Below are positions 8,599-16,824 of a DNA stretch of 34,338 nt, one piece after another. The first letter of the stretch is position 1. Each line of letters opens with the position of its first letter. The DNA is from Opitutaceae bacterium. GTDB taxonomy: Bacteria; Verrucomicrobiota; Verrucomicrobiia; Opitutales; Opitutaceae. Position numbers and translations under genes: made by a program. The stretch covers positions 1 to 34,338 of the forward strand of contig SXSC01000098.1 in assembly GCA_005792355.1 (NCBI GenBank), written 5' to 3'. Below the pieces are notes generated by a model. The model saw only the letters and a list, made by a program, of their open reading frames with translations. It was not told the DNA's origin and ran no database searches.

Positions 8599-10095
8599 AT
8601 GAAAAAACACCTGCGGCAGCCGCCTTCACCTCAGATGACTCGACGCGAATTTGTCGGCCGGGCCCTGGCGACGGCCGGGGTCATCACCGGCGCGCCCGCG
8701 TTTCTGCGGGGCCAGAATCTGAACAGCAAGTTGAACATCGCCTTCATCGCCTGCGGCGGCCGCGCCAACGCGAGCCTCGGCGAACTCACCATCGTGCCTG
8801 GCCGCAACGCGCCCAAGGGCGGCAAGCGGGGCGCCGCGGATACCGGCGGGCCGGCGGCGCCGCATCCGGACGAGAACGTCGTCGCGCTCTGCGACGTAAA
8901 CCAGATCGCGCTCGACTCCGCGTCCCAGCGTTACCCGCGGGCGAAAACCTTTACCGACCTCCGTCGCGTCTTTGATCGCCCGAACGATTTCGACGCCGTC
9001 GTGGTCTCGACGGCCGAGCACACGCACGCGTTTGCGACCTACTTGGCGCTGACGCACGGCAAGCACGTCTTTTGCGAAAAACCGCTCGCCTACAACATCT
9101 GGGAAACCCGCCTGATCCGTGAGACCGCCGCCAGGTACCCCAAGCTGTCCACCCAGATGGGCAACCAAGGGCATGCCTCGGCGGCGCGGCGCACGATCAG
9201 GGAAATTCTCACCACCGGTGTCATCGGCCCGGTGCGCGAAGTCCACGTCTGGGCCGAGCGCGCCTGGGGACTGCAGGACGCCGCGTCCGCGGAGCGCTTC
9301 GACAAACCTCACGGCTTTTACCAAGGCGTGCAGATCGTCGACCGGTTCAAGGAGGAGATGACGATCCCGCCAAACGTACACTGGGACCTCTGGATCGGGC
9401 CCGCGCCGATGCGACCGTTCCATGCGACGTATTTCCCCGGCCCGCGCTGGTACCGTTGGTGGGATTTCGGCAACGGCACGATGAGCGACCTCGGCAGCCA
9501 CGACAACGACGTGCCGTACACCGTGCTGGATCTCTGGCGACCGGACGGCAAGGGCGGGCGCGCGCTGGCCCCGCTGTCGATTGAAGCGGTTTCGCGCAAC
9601 GTGCCGGTGGCGCATCCGGAACTCGCGCCCGCGACGCTGACCGCGACCTATCGGTTCGCGGCCGTGGGATCGCAGCCAGCACTCAAGCTCGTCTGGCATC
9701 AGGGCGACAGCAAACCCCCGGGCTGGGTTCCGGCGTGGGGTGGCCGCTCGTGTTTGTTCATCGGCGAAAAAGGCCAGCTGCTCGGCAACGGGAAACTGCT
9801 GCCCGAGGAGAAATTCAAGGACTTCGCGATGCCACCCGAGACCCTGCCCCGCTCGCCAGGCCACTGGGTCGAGTGGGTCAACTACGCCAAGGGGAACGGA
9901 CCGGTCCCCGGCTCGAACTTCCAGTACTCGGGATGGACGACCGAGGCGAATCACCTCGGCAACGTGGCTTATCGGACGGGGAAGAAAATCGAGTGGGACT
10001 ACCAGACTCTCCGCGCCACCAACGCGCCGGAAGCAGCCCCCTTCATCCGGCGGCCTGGGTATCGCCAGGGCTGGGACGGCATCCTGCAGGCGTAG
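8599..10095 (+). CDS. Tat-exported Gfo/Idh/MocA family oxidoreductase (second copy)
   Basis: The protein has 498 residues. It carries a second Tat signal, TRREFVGRALATAGVITGAP, followed by NLNSKLNIAFIACGGRANAS, a Rossmann entry in which the usual GxGGRG reads ACGGRA. The EKP signature is present in GKHVFCEKPLAYNIWE, and the metal/substrate-side motif reads WDFGNGTMSDLGSHDND. An ATG at 8635 would place MTRRE at the N-terminus and fits Tat signals equally well, so the true start is uncertain by 12 codons. It is a divergent paralogue of the preceding gene rather than a fresh duplicate (it has an insert after the first strand). Both probably act on related sugars in the periplasm. Confidence 0.9.
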   Translation: MKKHLRQPPSPQMTRREFVGRALATAGVITGAPAFLRGQNLNSKLNIAFIACGGRANASLGELTIVPGRNAPKGGKRGAADTGGPAAPHPDENVVALCDVNQIALDSASQRYPRAKTFTDLRRVFDRPNDFDAVVVSTAEHTHAFATYLALTHGKHVFCEKPLAYNIWETRLIRETAARYPKLSTQMGNQGHASAARRTIREILTTGVIGPVREVHVWAERAWGLQDAASAERFDKPHGFYQGVQIVDRFKEEMTIPPNVHWDLWIGPAPMRPFHATYFPGPRWYRWWDFGNGTMSDLGSHDNDVPYTVLDLWRPDGKGGRALAPLSIEAVSRNVPVAHPELAPATLTATYRFAAVGSQPALKLVWHQGDSKPPGWVPAWGGRSCLFIGEKGQLLGNGKLLPEEKFKDFAMPPETLPRSPGHWVEWVNYAKGNGPVPGSNFQYSGWTTEANHLGNVAYRTGKKIEWDYQTLRATNAPEAAPFIRRPGYRQGWDGILQA

Positions 10096-10219
10096 CCGAG
10101 GGCGGCGCTGCGGGCCTCGGGTTCCACCTTTCAGGGTTTTCGTTTTCAGAGGTGAAACGCACTGCGACTGAATCGATCCAGGTTGGCATCACGCTCTCAA
10201 GTTCCTGGCGAACGGCGGA

Positions 10220-10234
10220 CCCGATTTCATCGGG
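10220..10234. other. small hairpin in the convergent intergenic gap
   Basis: CCCGAT, TTC, ATCGGG forms a perfect six-base-pair stem with a three-base loop in the 225-bp gap between two convergent genes (10095 and 10321). It has no T-run on either strand. A bidirectional termination role is possible but not shown. No gene is visible in the rest of the gap. Confidence 0.25.
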
Positions 10235-10320
10235 AATGCAACCTGGTTCGAAGCGGCGGTTTCTCAACCCGTGGAGTGGTTTCCCATCCGTGGCGGCAAG
10301 GCGCCTCCGCCAACGCCCGA

Positions 10321-12084
10321 CTACGGCACTTCGTAGGCCTCGACGATCACGCTGCCGACCACGCCCGTGGTGCTCGTGGCCTGCATCGTGTAGGCGCCGG
10401 GCTCCAAGCTGAGATACATCGCCGCATCGCGGCTCGACGTGCTCAAGTAGCGAAAGGCCCCGGCGCGATCAAACGCGGCGGTGAGGCGCGCCGAGTCCAA
10501 CAGCCCCCAGTTCTCGTTGCTCGCGATCAAGGTCGGCCCCTTGTAGAGTGAAATCATCGGCAACGGGACCGCGTCGGTCACCCCAAAGGCGGCGAGCGAT
10601 GGCCCGACGGCGCGGATCAGGACGTTCCGCGAACGCTGGCCGGCGACCACAAATCCGACCGTGAGCGCATCGGTGGGAGTGTTGATCCGTCCACGGGCGG
10701 AAATATTGACCAGCGCACGATCCGCCACGGTCGCCAGCGTCAGCGCCACGCGCGGTTCGATCGCCGCCGCCGAAGCAGAAAATTGAAAGATGAACTTCGC
10801 TCCCTCCCCCAGGCGCTTCCCGCTGAACGTGCACTGGATGGTCGTCCCGCCGGTATCGGTCACATCGAGGATGCCGTATTGCTGCGTCCCGAGGAACGGC
10901 CCGGCGGTATAGGGTCCGCCCTTGTTGTTCGGGTCGCGCGTGAGCGGTGCGGCATGCATCACGATGAGCGGCGCACCTCCGCCCGTGGCATAGTCCGAAT
11001 GCGAGCCATCGTCGTACGCCAGCGCATGCAAATCGCCGGAATAAATCACCAGATTCCGGATGCGGTTTTCTTTCAGAAAATTTGCGATTTCCGTCCGCTC
11101 GGTCGCGTAACCCGCCCAAGAGTCCTCCCCGAGCGTCGCCGGTCCGATCCAAGGAGTGGGATTCAACCAGATGATGAGCGGGAAACCGGCATCGCGCGCG
11201 CTGACCAGCTCCTGTTTGAACCACGCTTTTTGCACCGCGCCCAGCCGCGTCTTGCTCGCGGATTCCACCGTCGTCGGCGGCACCGAGGCCGTCCGTCCGT
11301 CGGTCATGATGATGCGCACCCGACCGACGGTGAATGCCTGACCGATCGTGGCGTCGCCGGTCCGCAGCGGATAATGCGGAACATAGCCACCGTAGACGAC
11401 CCGCGCCGCGGCCGCCCCGACGGCGGATCCGTTGGTGTTGTTGCCGCCGGCAAAATCGTGGTCGTCCCACATGTAGGCAAGCGGCACACCCCGGAGCAGT
11501 CGGCCCTGCACGGGATGCCGCAGCACGTTGTCATAGGCGCCGCGATAATCGTCGGCGTTGGTCGTGTTCAGATCCGAATAATGCAGGTCCCCGTTAAGGA
11601 GGAGCAGCAGCGGGTCCTCGGCCAGGACGGCGTCATACACCCGATGGTCGGGATCGCGATAGTCCCCATCCCCAAGGAGGGCAATTTTGAATGAACCCGC
11701 CCCCTGCGGAAAGGTCCGAAAGCGCCCCCGCGAGTTCGACTCCGCTCGCAGCACACCCCCGACCTCGATACCATAAAAATAGCCGGTGTCCGCCTGGAGG
11801 CCCGAAATATCCAGCGTCACAACATTGCCCGCTGCGGCGGCGGTCGTGACCGTGTCGGAAAAAACCGCCGACGATAGCTGCTCGTTGATGCTGACCGCCA
11901 GCCGCACACGTTGCCCGGCCGCACTAAGGCGGATGCAAACCGTGGCACTGGTCGGGGAGATATTACCGCTCCACGCGCCGCTCACAAACGGCGAGACGGC
12001 AGTCTGTGCGCGCCCCAGCGGGACCAGAAGGAAGAGTGAGAGAAGGCACAGGATGAAAATTCGGGGCGGGCAGAGGGAAACCAC
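10321..12084 (-). CDS. secreted PhoD-like metallophosphatase with C-terminal beta domain
   Basis: The protein has 587 residues. A signal peptide ends near PLGRAQ (residue 27). An N-terminal fibronectin-like domain (WSGNISPTSATVCIRLS) is followed by the PhoD-type metallophosphatase core: a metal site in LLGDGDY, then LLLNGDLHYSD, the MWDDHDF motif, and late histidines in YSGDLHALAYDDG. Family members are phosphodiesterases or phosphatases using Ca/Fe. After about residue 453 comes a separate domain (ALVNISARG, LTVGFVVAG, NVLIRAVGPSL, NENWG, final VEAYEVP). It is the same domain that occurs twice at the end of the divergent CotH gene. It is probably a surface- or export-related module. The gene ends convergently with the oxidoreductase gene. 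Confidence 0.88.
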   Translation of the reverse strand: MVSLCPPRIFILCLLSLFLLVPLGRAQTAVSPFVSGAWSGNISPTSATVCIRLSAAGQRVRLAVSINEQLSSAVFSDTVTTAAAAGNVVTLDISGLQADTGYFYGIEVGGVLRAESNSRGRFRTFPQGAGSFKIALLGDGDYRDPDHRVYDAVLAEDPLLLLLNGDLHYSDLNTTNADDYRGAYDNVLRHPVQGRLLRGVPLAYMWDDHDFAGGNNTNGSAVGAAAARVVYGGYVPHYPLRTGDATIGQAFTVGRVRIIMTDGRTASVPPTTVESASKTRLGAVQKAWFKQELVSARDAGFPLIIWLNPTPWIGPATLGEDSWAGYATERTEIANFLKENRIRNLVIYSGDLHALAYDDGSHSDYATGGGAPLIVMHAAPLTRDPNNKGGPYTAGPFLGTQQYGILDVTDTGGTTIQCTFSGKRLGEGAKFIFQFSASAAAIEPRVALTLATVADRALVNISARGRINTPTDALTVGFVVAGQRSRNVLIRAVGPSLAAFGVTDAVPLPMISLYKGPTLIASNENWGLLDSARLTAAFDRAGAFRYLSTSSRDAAMYLSLEPGAYTMQATSTTGVVGSVIVEAYEVP

Positions 12085-12249
12085 AGAATTTTGCTAAGCA
12101 GTGCCGCGCAAGTGGCAAGTGCGAACCCTTGGGATACTACTACCCAAAAAGGGTCCACCATCGCGCCGAATTGTAACAAAAATCTCCGGCGAATGCCGAA
12201 GCGGTGTATTGCGTCAGACAACGCCCTCCGTTTTTATCGCCCCACCCTT
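12085..12249. promoter_or_regulatory. divergent intergenic region between PhoD-like and CotH genes
   Basis: These 165 bp separate two start codons pointing away from each other and must hold both promoters. The segment is visibly more A/T-rich than its surroundings (for example TACTACTACC-like and CAAAAATC patches) and contains TTGCGT about 35 bp before the CotH ATG, with TTTTTAT close to that ATG. I do not see a box pair with good spacing, so no promoter is assigned. Confidence 0.4.
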
Positions 12250-15200
12250 ATGACTCACCTCGACCACTTTGCCCTTCGCGGCTGCCTGCCCTTCGTGTTT
12301 CTCCTTGCGGTGGCCACCTCGGCGAAGGCCCAACCGGTGATCAGCGAACTTATGGCCCAGAATGTCAGCATCCTCGCCGACGTCGATGGTCAATTCTCCG
12401 ACTGGATCGAGCTGCACAATCCGGGTCCGATCAGTGTCAATCTCGCCGGCTGGTACCTGACGGACGATTCCAAGAATCTGACAAAATGGCAGTTCCCGGC
12501 GGTCACCCTCCCCCTCGGCGGATACCTCGTCGTCTTCGCTTCGGACAAAAATCGCCGCGACCCGACGGCGGAGCTTCACACCAATTTTTCTCTCGACGGC
12601 GACGGCGAGTACCTCGCCCTCGTCAATCCCGATGGCGTGACCATCGTCAGCCAGTTCGCGCCAAAGTTTCCGAATCAGATCGACGACGTCTCCTACGGGA
12701 TCACGCAAGGTTTCGCTGCGGGAGAAACACCGCGCAACGGTCATTTTCGCGTCGCAACCCCCGGCGTGCGGAACGGCGGTACCGACTCGCTCGTGGTCCT
12801 TGAAAAGGTGACGCTTTCCCGGACGTCGGGGCCGTTCACCGGCACTTTCACCCTCACCCTGTCCGGCGCGGCGGAGGGCCAGCGCATCCGTTATGTCGTG
12901 GCGCCGCCCGCCGCCAGCGGCGCCGCCGTGCCGGAGCCCACCGCCGGGTCGACCGAATACACCGCCCCCATTTCCATCAGCACTTCTACCATTGTCCGGG
13001 CGACCGTCTTCTCCGCCGACAATTCGCAGCGCGGTTTTACCGCCAGTGGCCATTACGTGCGCCTCGCCACCTCCGGCACCTCGCGCGTCGACACGTTTGC
13101 CAGCCAGACTCCGCTGCTCGTGATCGACACGCATGGTTCCGGTCCGCTGGTAAAAGACGGGATCGAGCGCCCGGCGTGGCTCTATGCGTGGAATAAACCC
13201 ACCACCGGCAATACGGCGCTCTCGACCCCGCCCACGGCGGCCAGCTCGCTCACCACCAATGTGCGCGGCTCGTCGTCCGCCGATTTTCCCAAGAAAGGCT
13301 TCACCGTCCGTCTCACCGACAGCAACGGCCGGGACAAGTCGCTCGGACTCTTCGGCCTCCCCTCCTTCGACACCTGGGTCCTGGTCGGCCCCTGGGCCTA
13401 CGACCCCACCTATCTCCACAACGTCATCATCTACGATCTCAGCAACCGCATGGGCCGCTGGGCGCCGCGTACCCAGATTGTCGAGGCGTTTATGAATACA
13501 AATGGTGGTGATCTCGACTACCGCGACTATGTCGGCCTCTACGTCTTTACCGACGCGCTCCGGGTCGATAGCAAGCGGATCGATCTCGCCAGCCTCAGTC
13601 CCAAGGATCTCAGCGGCAATGCGATCACGGGCGGCTATCTGATGAAATTCGACGTGGCAGCGCCCGACGACTTCAGTTTTCAAACTCGCCGCAACTACCC
13701 CGGCGACCCCAATGCCTTGATCGTCACGAGCCCCAAGGCCGAAGACCTTCCCCAAGCCCAGCGCGATTACATCAAGGGTTACGTGCAAAGCTTCGAAGAC
13801 GCGCTCCACGCGGACCTCGCGAGCGGCTGGCGCCAGCGGACCCATCTCGACTTCATGGATCGCGACGCGTGGGTCGACTATCACCTCCTCAGCACGCTCT
13901 CCATGAATGCCGACGGCTTCATTCGCAGCGCCTACATGATGAAGGATCGCCGCGGTCGCCTCGTGGCGGGCCCCGTGTGGGACTATGACCGCGCGTTGGG
14001 TGGCGGCGACCCGCGCACGCTCAACCCCGAAGTCTGGGCCGGCGGCAATGGCGCCACCGAACCCTGGACCTACGGCTGGTGGGGCATCCTCGCGCGCGAC
14101 CCCGACTTCATGCAGGCGTGGATCGATCGCTGGCAGAAACTCCGAAAAAAGGAATTCGCGTCCACCAACGTCTCCGCCCTGCTCGACGCTCATGCGGCTC
14201 AGATCGGATCCGCCGCTGCCGCCCGCGACGCCGCAAAGTGGCCGACGGATGCCGAGGGCCTCGGCAACACGCCGCGTTTCGCCACCGGCTGGCAGGGCGA
14301 GGTCAACAATCTAAAAAGCTTTCTGTCGCGGCGCAGCGCCTGGATCGACGCCAAGTTCAACGCGCCGCCGACCATCGCCAACGCGAACGGCACCATCACC
14401 ATCACACCCGCAACGGGCACGCGGCTCGCCTACACGACCGATGGCACCGACCCGCGCGCGGTCGGGGGCGGCGTGGCGAGCACCGCCACGCTTTCCACCG
14501 GGCCGGTCACCTTGTCCAACACCCTGAACCTCCAGGCGCGCAGCTACCTCTCGAGTTTCAATCCCAACACCATTCCCGGCAGCCCGTGGAGCTCCGCCAT
14601 CAGCAACCCCGGCCGCCTCATCAATCTCTCGATCCGCACCGATCTCGCCGCCGGTGACAGCTTCACGATGGGTTTCTACGTTGGCGGTGACGGCACCACC
14701 GGCACGAAGGCCTTGCTCGCGCGCGCCGCCGGACCTTCGCTCACCCAATTCGGCCTCACCGAGGCGCACACCGATCCCAAGCTCGAATTTTTTACCGGAC
14801 CCACGAAGCTCAGCGAGAACGACAATTGGAATGGCGCCGCCAGCATCAGCACCGCCTTTGCGCAAGTCGGGGCGTTTCCGTACGCGTCCCTCACCTCGAG
14901 GGATGCAGCCGTCTTCAACCCCGCCGTGGCGATCGGCAGCAACTCCGTCGTCGTCTCCGGCATCGGCAACGCCGGCGGCACCGTCATCGCCGAACTCTAC
15001 GACGCAACCCCCGCGGCCATCGTCGGCGGGACCACACCGCGTCTCGCCAATGTTTCCGTCTTAAAAAACCTCGGCGCTGGCCTCACCGCGGGCTTCGTGA
15101 TCGGCGGTGGCTCCGCGAAAACCGTGCTCATCCGCGCGGTCGGGCCCACTCTGAAAAGCGCCTTCAACCTCACCGGAGAGGTTGACGATCCGAAACTCAC

Positions 15201-15423
15201 TCTCTTCGACTCCACTGCGGCCAAGATCGGCGACAACGACGATTGGGGCGGGAAAACCGCTCTGGCGACGGCGTTTGCCTCGGTCGCAGCCTTCCCATTG
15301 CCCGCCGGTTCGAAGGACGCCGCCCTCCTCGCCACCCTGGCCCCCGGCAACTACACGGTTGAGGTCACCGGCGACAAAAATAACACCGGCATCGCCTTGG
15401 TCGAGATTTACGAACTGCCGTAG
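12250..15423 (+). CDS. secreted lamin-tail / CotH-kinase protein with two C-terminal beta domains
   Basis: The predicted precursor has 1057 residues. The ATG at 12250 opens a signal peptide that ends in SAKA|Q (residue 27). Residues about 28-135 form a lamin-tail domain (ISELMAQN, DWIELHNPG, LAGWYLTDDS). Residues 180-270 form a chitobiase-C-terminal-like beta domain. The CotH kinase region covers about 290-640, with NVRGSSSADFPKKGF, GGYLMKFD and the metal/nucleotide motif GPVWDYDRALGG (Asp578, Asp580). A second chitobiase-like segment (LAYTTDGTDPR) follows. The last 270 residues hold two tandem copies of the beta domain also found at the end of the PhoD-like protein. CotH kinases can phosphorylate secreted proteins; the target here is unknown. 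The last 16 bp overlap the convergent amidohydrolase gene. Confidence 0.9.
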   Translation: MTHLDHFALRGCLPFVFLLAVATSAKAQPVISELMAQNVSILADVDGQFSDWIELHNPGPISVNLAGWYLTDDSKNLTKWQFPAVTLPLGGYLVVFASDKNRRDPTAELHTNFSLDGDGEYLALVNPDGVTIVSQFAPKFPNQIDDVSYGITQGFAAGETPRNGHFRVATPGVRNGGTDSLVVLEKVTLSRTSGPFTGTFTLTLSGAAEGQRIRYVVAPPAASGAAVPEPTAGSTEYTAPISISTSTIVRATVFSADNSQRGFTASGHYVRLATSGTSRVDTFASQTPLLVIDTHGSGPLVKDGIERPAWLYAWNKPTTGNTALSTPPTAASSLTTNVRGSSSADFPKKGFTVRLTDSNGRDKSLGLFGLPSFDTWVLVGPWAYDPTYLHNVIIYDLSNRMGRWAPRTQIVEAFMNTNGGDLDYRDYVGLYVFTDALRVDSKRIDLASLSPKDLSGNAITGGYLMKFDVAAPDDFSFQTRRNYPGDPNALIVTSPKAEDLPQAQRDYIKGYVQSFEDALHADLASGWRQRTHLDFMDRDAWVDYHLLSTLSMNADGFIRSAYMMKDRRGRLVAGPVWDYDRALGGGDPRTLNPEVWAGGNGATEPWTYGWWGILARDPDFMQAWIDRWQKLRKKEFASTNVSALLDAHAAQIGSAAAARDAAKWPTDAEGLGNTPRFATGWQGEVNNLKSFLSRRSAWIDAKFNAPPTIANANGTITITPATGTRLAYTTDGTDPRAVGGGVASTATLSTGPVTLSNTLNLQARSYLSSFNPNTIPGSPWSSAISNPGRLINLSIRTDLAAGDSFTMGFYVGGDGTTGTKALLARAAGPSLTQFGLTEAHTDPKLEFFTGPTKLSENDNWNGAASISTAFAQVGAFPYASLTSRDAAVFNPAVAIGSNSVVVSGIGNAGGTVIAELYDATPAAIVGGTTPRLANVSVLKNLGAGLTAGFVIGGGSAKTVLIRAVGPTLKSAFNLTGEVDDPKLTLFDSTAAKIGDNDDWGGKTALATAFASVAAFPLPAGSKDAALLATLAPGNYTVEVTGDKNNTGIALVEIYELP
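14611..15420 (+). repeat. tandem copies of a secreted-protein C-terminal beta domain (coding)
   Basis: Copy one starts near RLINLSIRTD (about 14613) and ends near VIAELYDA. Copy two starts at RLANVSVLKN (about 15042) and ends VEIYELP at the stop. Shared landmarks are RxxNxS, a GFxxGG strand, LxRAxGPxL, DPKLxxF, NDxW, AFxxVxAFP, a SxDAAxx turn and a final E-x-Y. A third copy closes the PhoD-like protein (10324 to about 10728, minus strand). The copies are diverged at residue level, so this is an old duplication or domain shuffling rather than a recent DNA repeat. Confidence 0.75.
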
Positions 15424-16328
15424 CCACGGTTGGCCGATTGACGGATGGGCGATAACCTCAGCAGCCGCGCAGCGTTTTCACCCATCACACCGGCCTTGGC
15501 CCCGCCAGCCAGCGCCTCGGCCACGAAGTCCCTGAGCCCTTGCGCTGCGAATGTTCGCGGGTAGAGCTCCAGCGGAAAATCCGAGCCGAACAACACCCGG
15601 GACGCGCCAATCGTCGGCAGAACACGCGCCCAGACCTCAGGTCCGTAAAGCAGCGGTGACGCCGCGGTGTCGAAAAATACATTGGGAAGCGACTCGGCTC
15701 TGAAACCAGGGTCATGGAGCGGCAGCCGCCCGCCCCAATGCGCGAGAATGAACGTCGTCCGCGGAAACGTTCGGGCGAGCTGCGCAAAATCGGCCAGCGG
15801 CGTCTCGACGCGGCCCGGATAGGCCCGACCCGCGGGATCCGTCACATGGAGATTCACCGGCAGGCCCAGTTCGCCGGCGCGCGCCAGCACGGCGCGGAAA
15901 ACCGGATCATCGATCGCATACCCCTGCGAATGCGGCGAAAGCTCCCCGAGGCCGATCAGCCCGTCGTCCCGTGCCCGGTGCAGTTCCCCGAGGGTCTGAC
16001 CCGGCCCGGCGCCCGGATGCAACGTCGCAAAGGCCGCCAGCCGGTCCGGGTGCGCCCGCACGCACTCCGCGAAAAACCGGTTCTGCCAGGCACAGGTCAC
16101 CGCTTTCTCCCAATACCAACCCAGCAGCACCGCGCGCGCGATGCCCGCGCGATCCAGTTCGCGCAATAACTCATCCACCGAGGGAAATCTCTGCACCGCC
16201 CGCCCGTCGCGCCGCCGCCGCGTGCAGAGCGCCGCCCACCGCGGTTCGCCCTGCGCCGCCGCCCATTCCGCCGGCGCAGCATTGAGCTCCGGTGGATAGA
16301 GGTGCACGTGGCTGTCGATTACATGCAT
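15408..16328 (-). CDS. amidohydrolase-2 family metal-dependent hydrolase
   Basis: The protein has 306 residues. It opens MHVIDSHVHLYPPE, the H-x-H metal motif of amidohydrolase family 2 (TIM-barrel; decarboxylases, lactonases and related hydrolases). Later metal and active-site strands are visible in order: IGLGELSPH, VNLHVTDPAG, FILAHWGG, and the C-terminal LFGSDFPLELYP, where the aspartate is the usual metal ligand or base. The length is typical of the family. No signal peptide is present, so it is cytoplasmic. Its 3' end overlaps the end of the CotH gene by 16 bp on the opposite strand. The substrate cannot be inferred from the context. Confidence 0.88.
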   Translation of the reverse strand: MHVIDSHVHLYPPELNAAPAEWAAAQGEPRWAALCTRRRRDGRAVQRFPSVDELLRELDRAGIARAVLLGWYWEKAVTCAWQNRFFAECVRAHPDRLAAFATLHPGAGPGQTLGELHRARDDGLIGLGELSPHSQGYAIDDPVFRAVLARAGELGLPVNLHVTDPAGRAYPGRVETPLADFAQLARTFPRTTFILAHWGGRLPLHDPGFRAESLPNVFFDTAASPLLYGPEVWARVLPTIGASRVLFGSDFPLELYPRTFAAQGLRDFVAEALAGGAKAGVMGENAARLLRLSPIRQSANRGYGSS

Positions 16329-16379
16329 GGCTCGGGAATTGCGGCTCCCTCCGCACGTCCGTGGGTTCGCTCGCCACCT

Positions 16380-16493
16380 TCAGACGGAGTCCAGCACCCG
16401 GATGCCGGGCTCGGCCGTCGAGAAATCCTGCGTGTTCCGCGGGACCAGGAGGGCGCCCTGCACCTGCTGCTCGGGCAAATCGACGAGGGTTCT
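16380..16493 (-). pseudogene. 3' remnant of a PIN-domain (VapC-type) toxin gene
   Basis: The minus strand from about 16493 to the TGA at 16380-16382 reads ALLVPRNTQDFSTAEPGI followed by RVLDSV and a stop. The A-x-L-V-x-R-N-x-x-D-F pattern followed by a short L-x-V tail is the usual C-terminus of VapC/PIN toxins, including the last acidic residue of the active site. There is no start codon: the frame is closed by a stop at 16527-16529, and the sequence just upstream (a His/Asp run) is not PIN-like. About 100 N-terminal residues are absent. The fragment sits just upstream of the amidohydrolase start. Confidence 0.5.
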
Positions 16494-16518
16494 CGCGCCA
16501 TGATGGCTGTCATCGTCA

Positions 16519-16620
16519 TCATGGTATCAGCCAGCGGGAAATCTGGTCGAGCCAATCCATCGGCTCGGAATTCGGTGGAACGGTGAGCCGGTAGTCGCGC
16601 CGGTCGCGCCGGTAGAATCG
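16519..16620 (-). pseudogene. possible gene fragment without a start
   Basis: Read on the minus strand, this segment gives about 33 protein-like residues ending MDWLDQISRWLIP and a TGA, preceded by RRDRRDYRLTVPPNSEP. Its TGA overlaps an ATG in the pattern ATGATG, a junction often seen between antitoxin and toxin genes, and the PIN remnant lies just beyond. No plausible start exists upstream; beyond 16620 the frame runs antisense to another small frame. It may be the tail of a lost antitoxin or unrelated gene, or chance. Confidence 0.22.
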
Positions 16621-16772
16621 TGAACCTGCAGCCGCCTCCCGCGAACTGGGACGACGCGAAAATCGCGGCCTACCGCGAAGAAGCCGTCCTGATCCACGAC
16701 TGCCTGAAGGGGGCGAGCCCGTTTCTGGCGACGCGCCTCCAGCAGAAGGTCAAGACTTACGGCCGTCGCTGA
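16620..16772 (+). CDS. small hypothetical protein (50 residues) or gene fragment
   Basis: A GTG at 16620 opens a 50-codon frame with strongly G/C-biased third positions, as in the surrounding real genes. It reads NWDDAKIAAYREEAVLIHDC then LKGASPFLATRLQQKVKTYG and ends RR-stop. It looks like two amphipathic helices. The frame is closed 36 bp upstream by a stop, so the protein is either complete and very short or the 3' end of a broken gene. I do not recognise it. It borders the fragment at 16519-16620 on the other strand. Confidence 0.4.
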   Translation: MNLQPPPANWDDAKIAAYREEAVLIHDCLKGASPFLATRLQQKVKTYGRR

Positions 16773-16824
16773 GTCTGGTAAACCCCTCCCCGATCCGACC
16801 CCATGAAATCCGGCTTCCTACCCC

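Noticed and set aside
12214..14193. 659-codon minus-strand open frame
   Set aside because: It lies antisense to the LTD/CotH gene, which has a signal peptide and recognisable domains.
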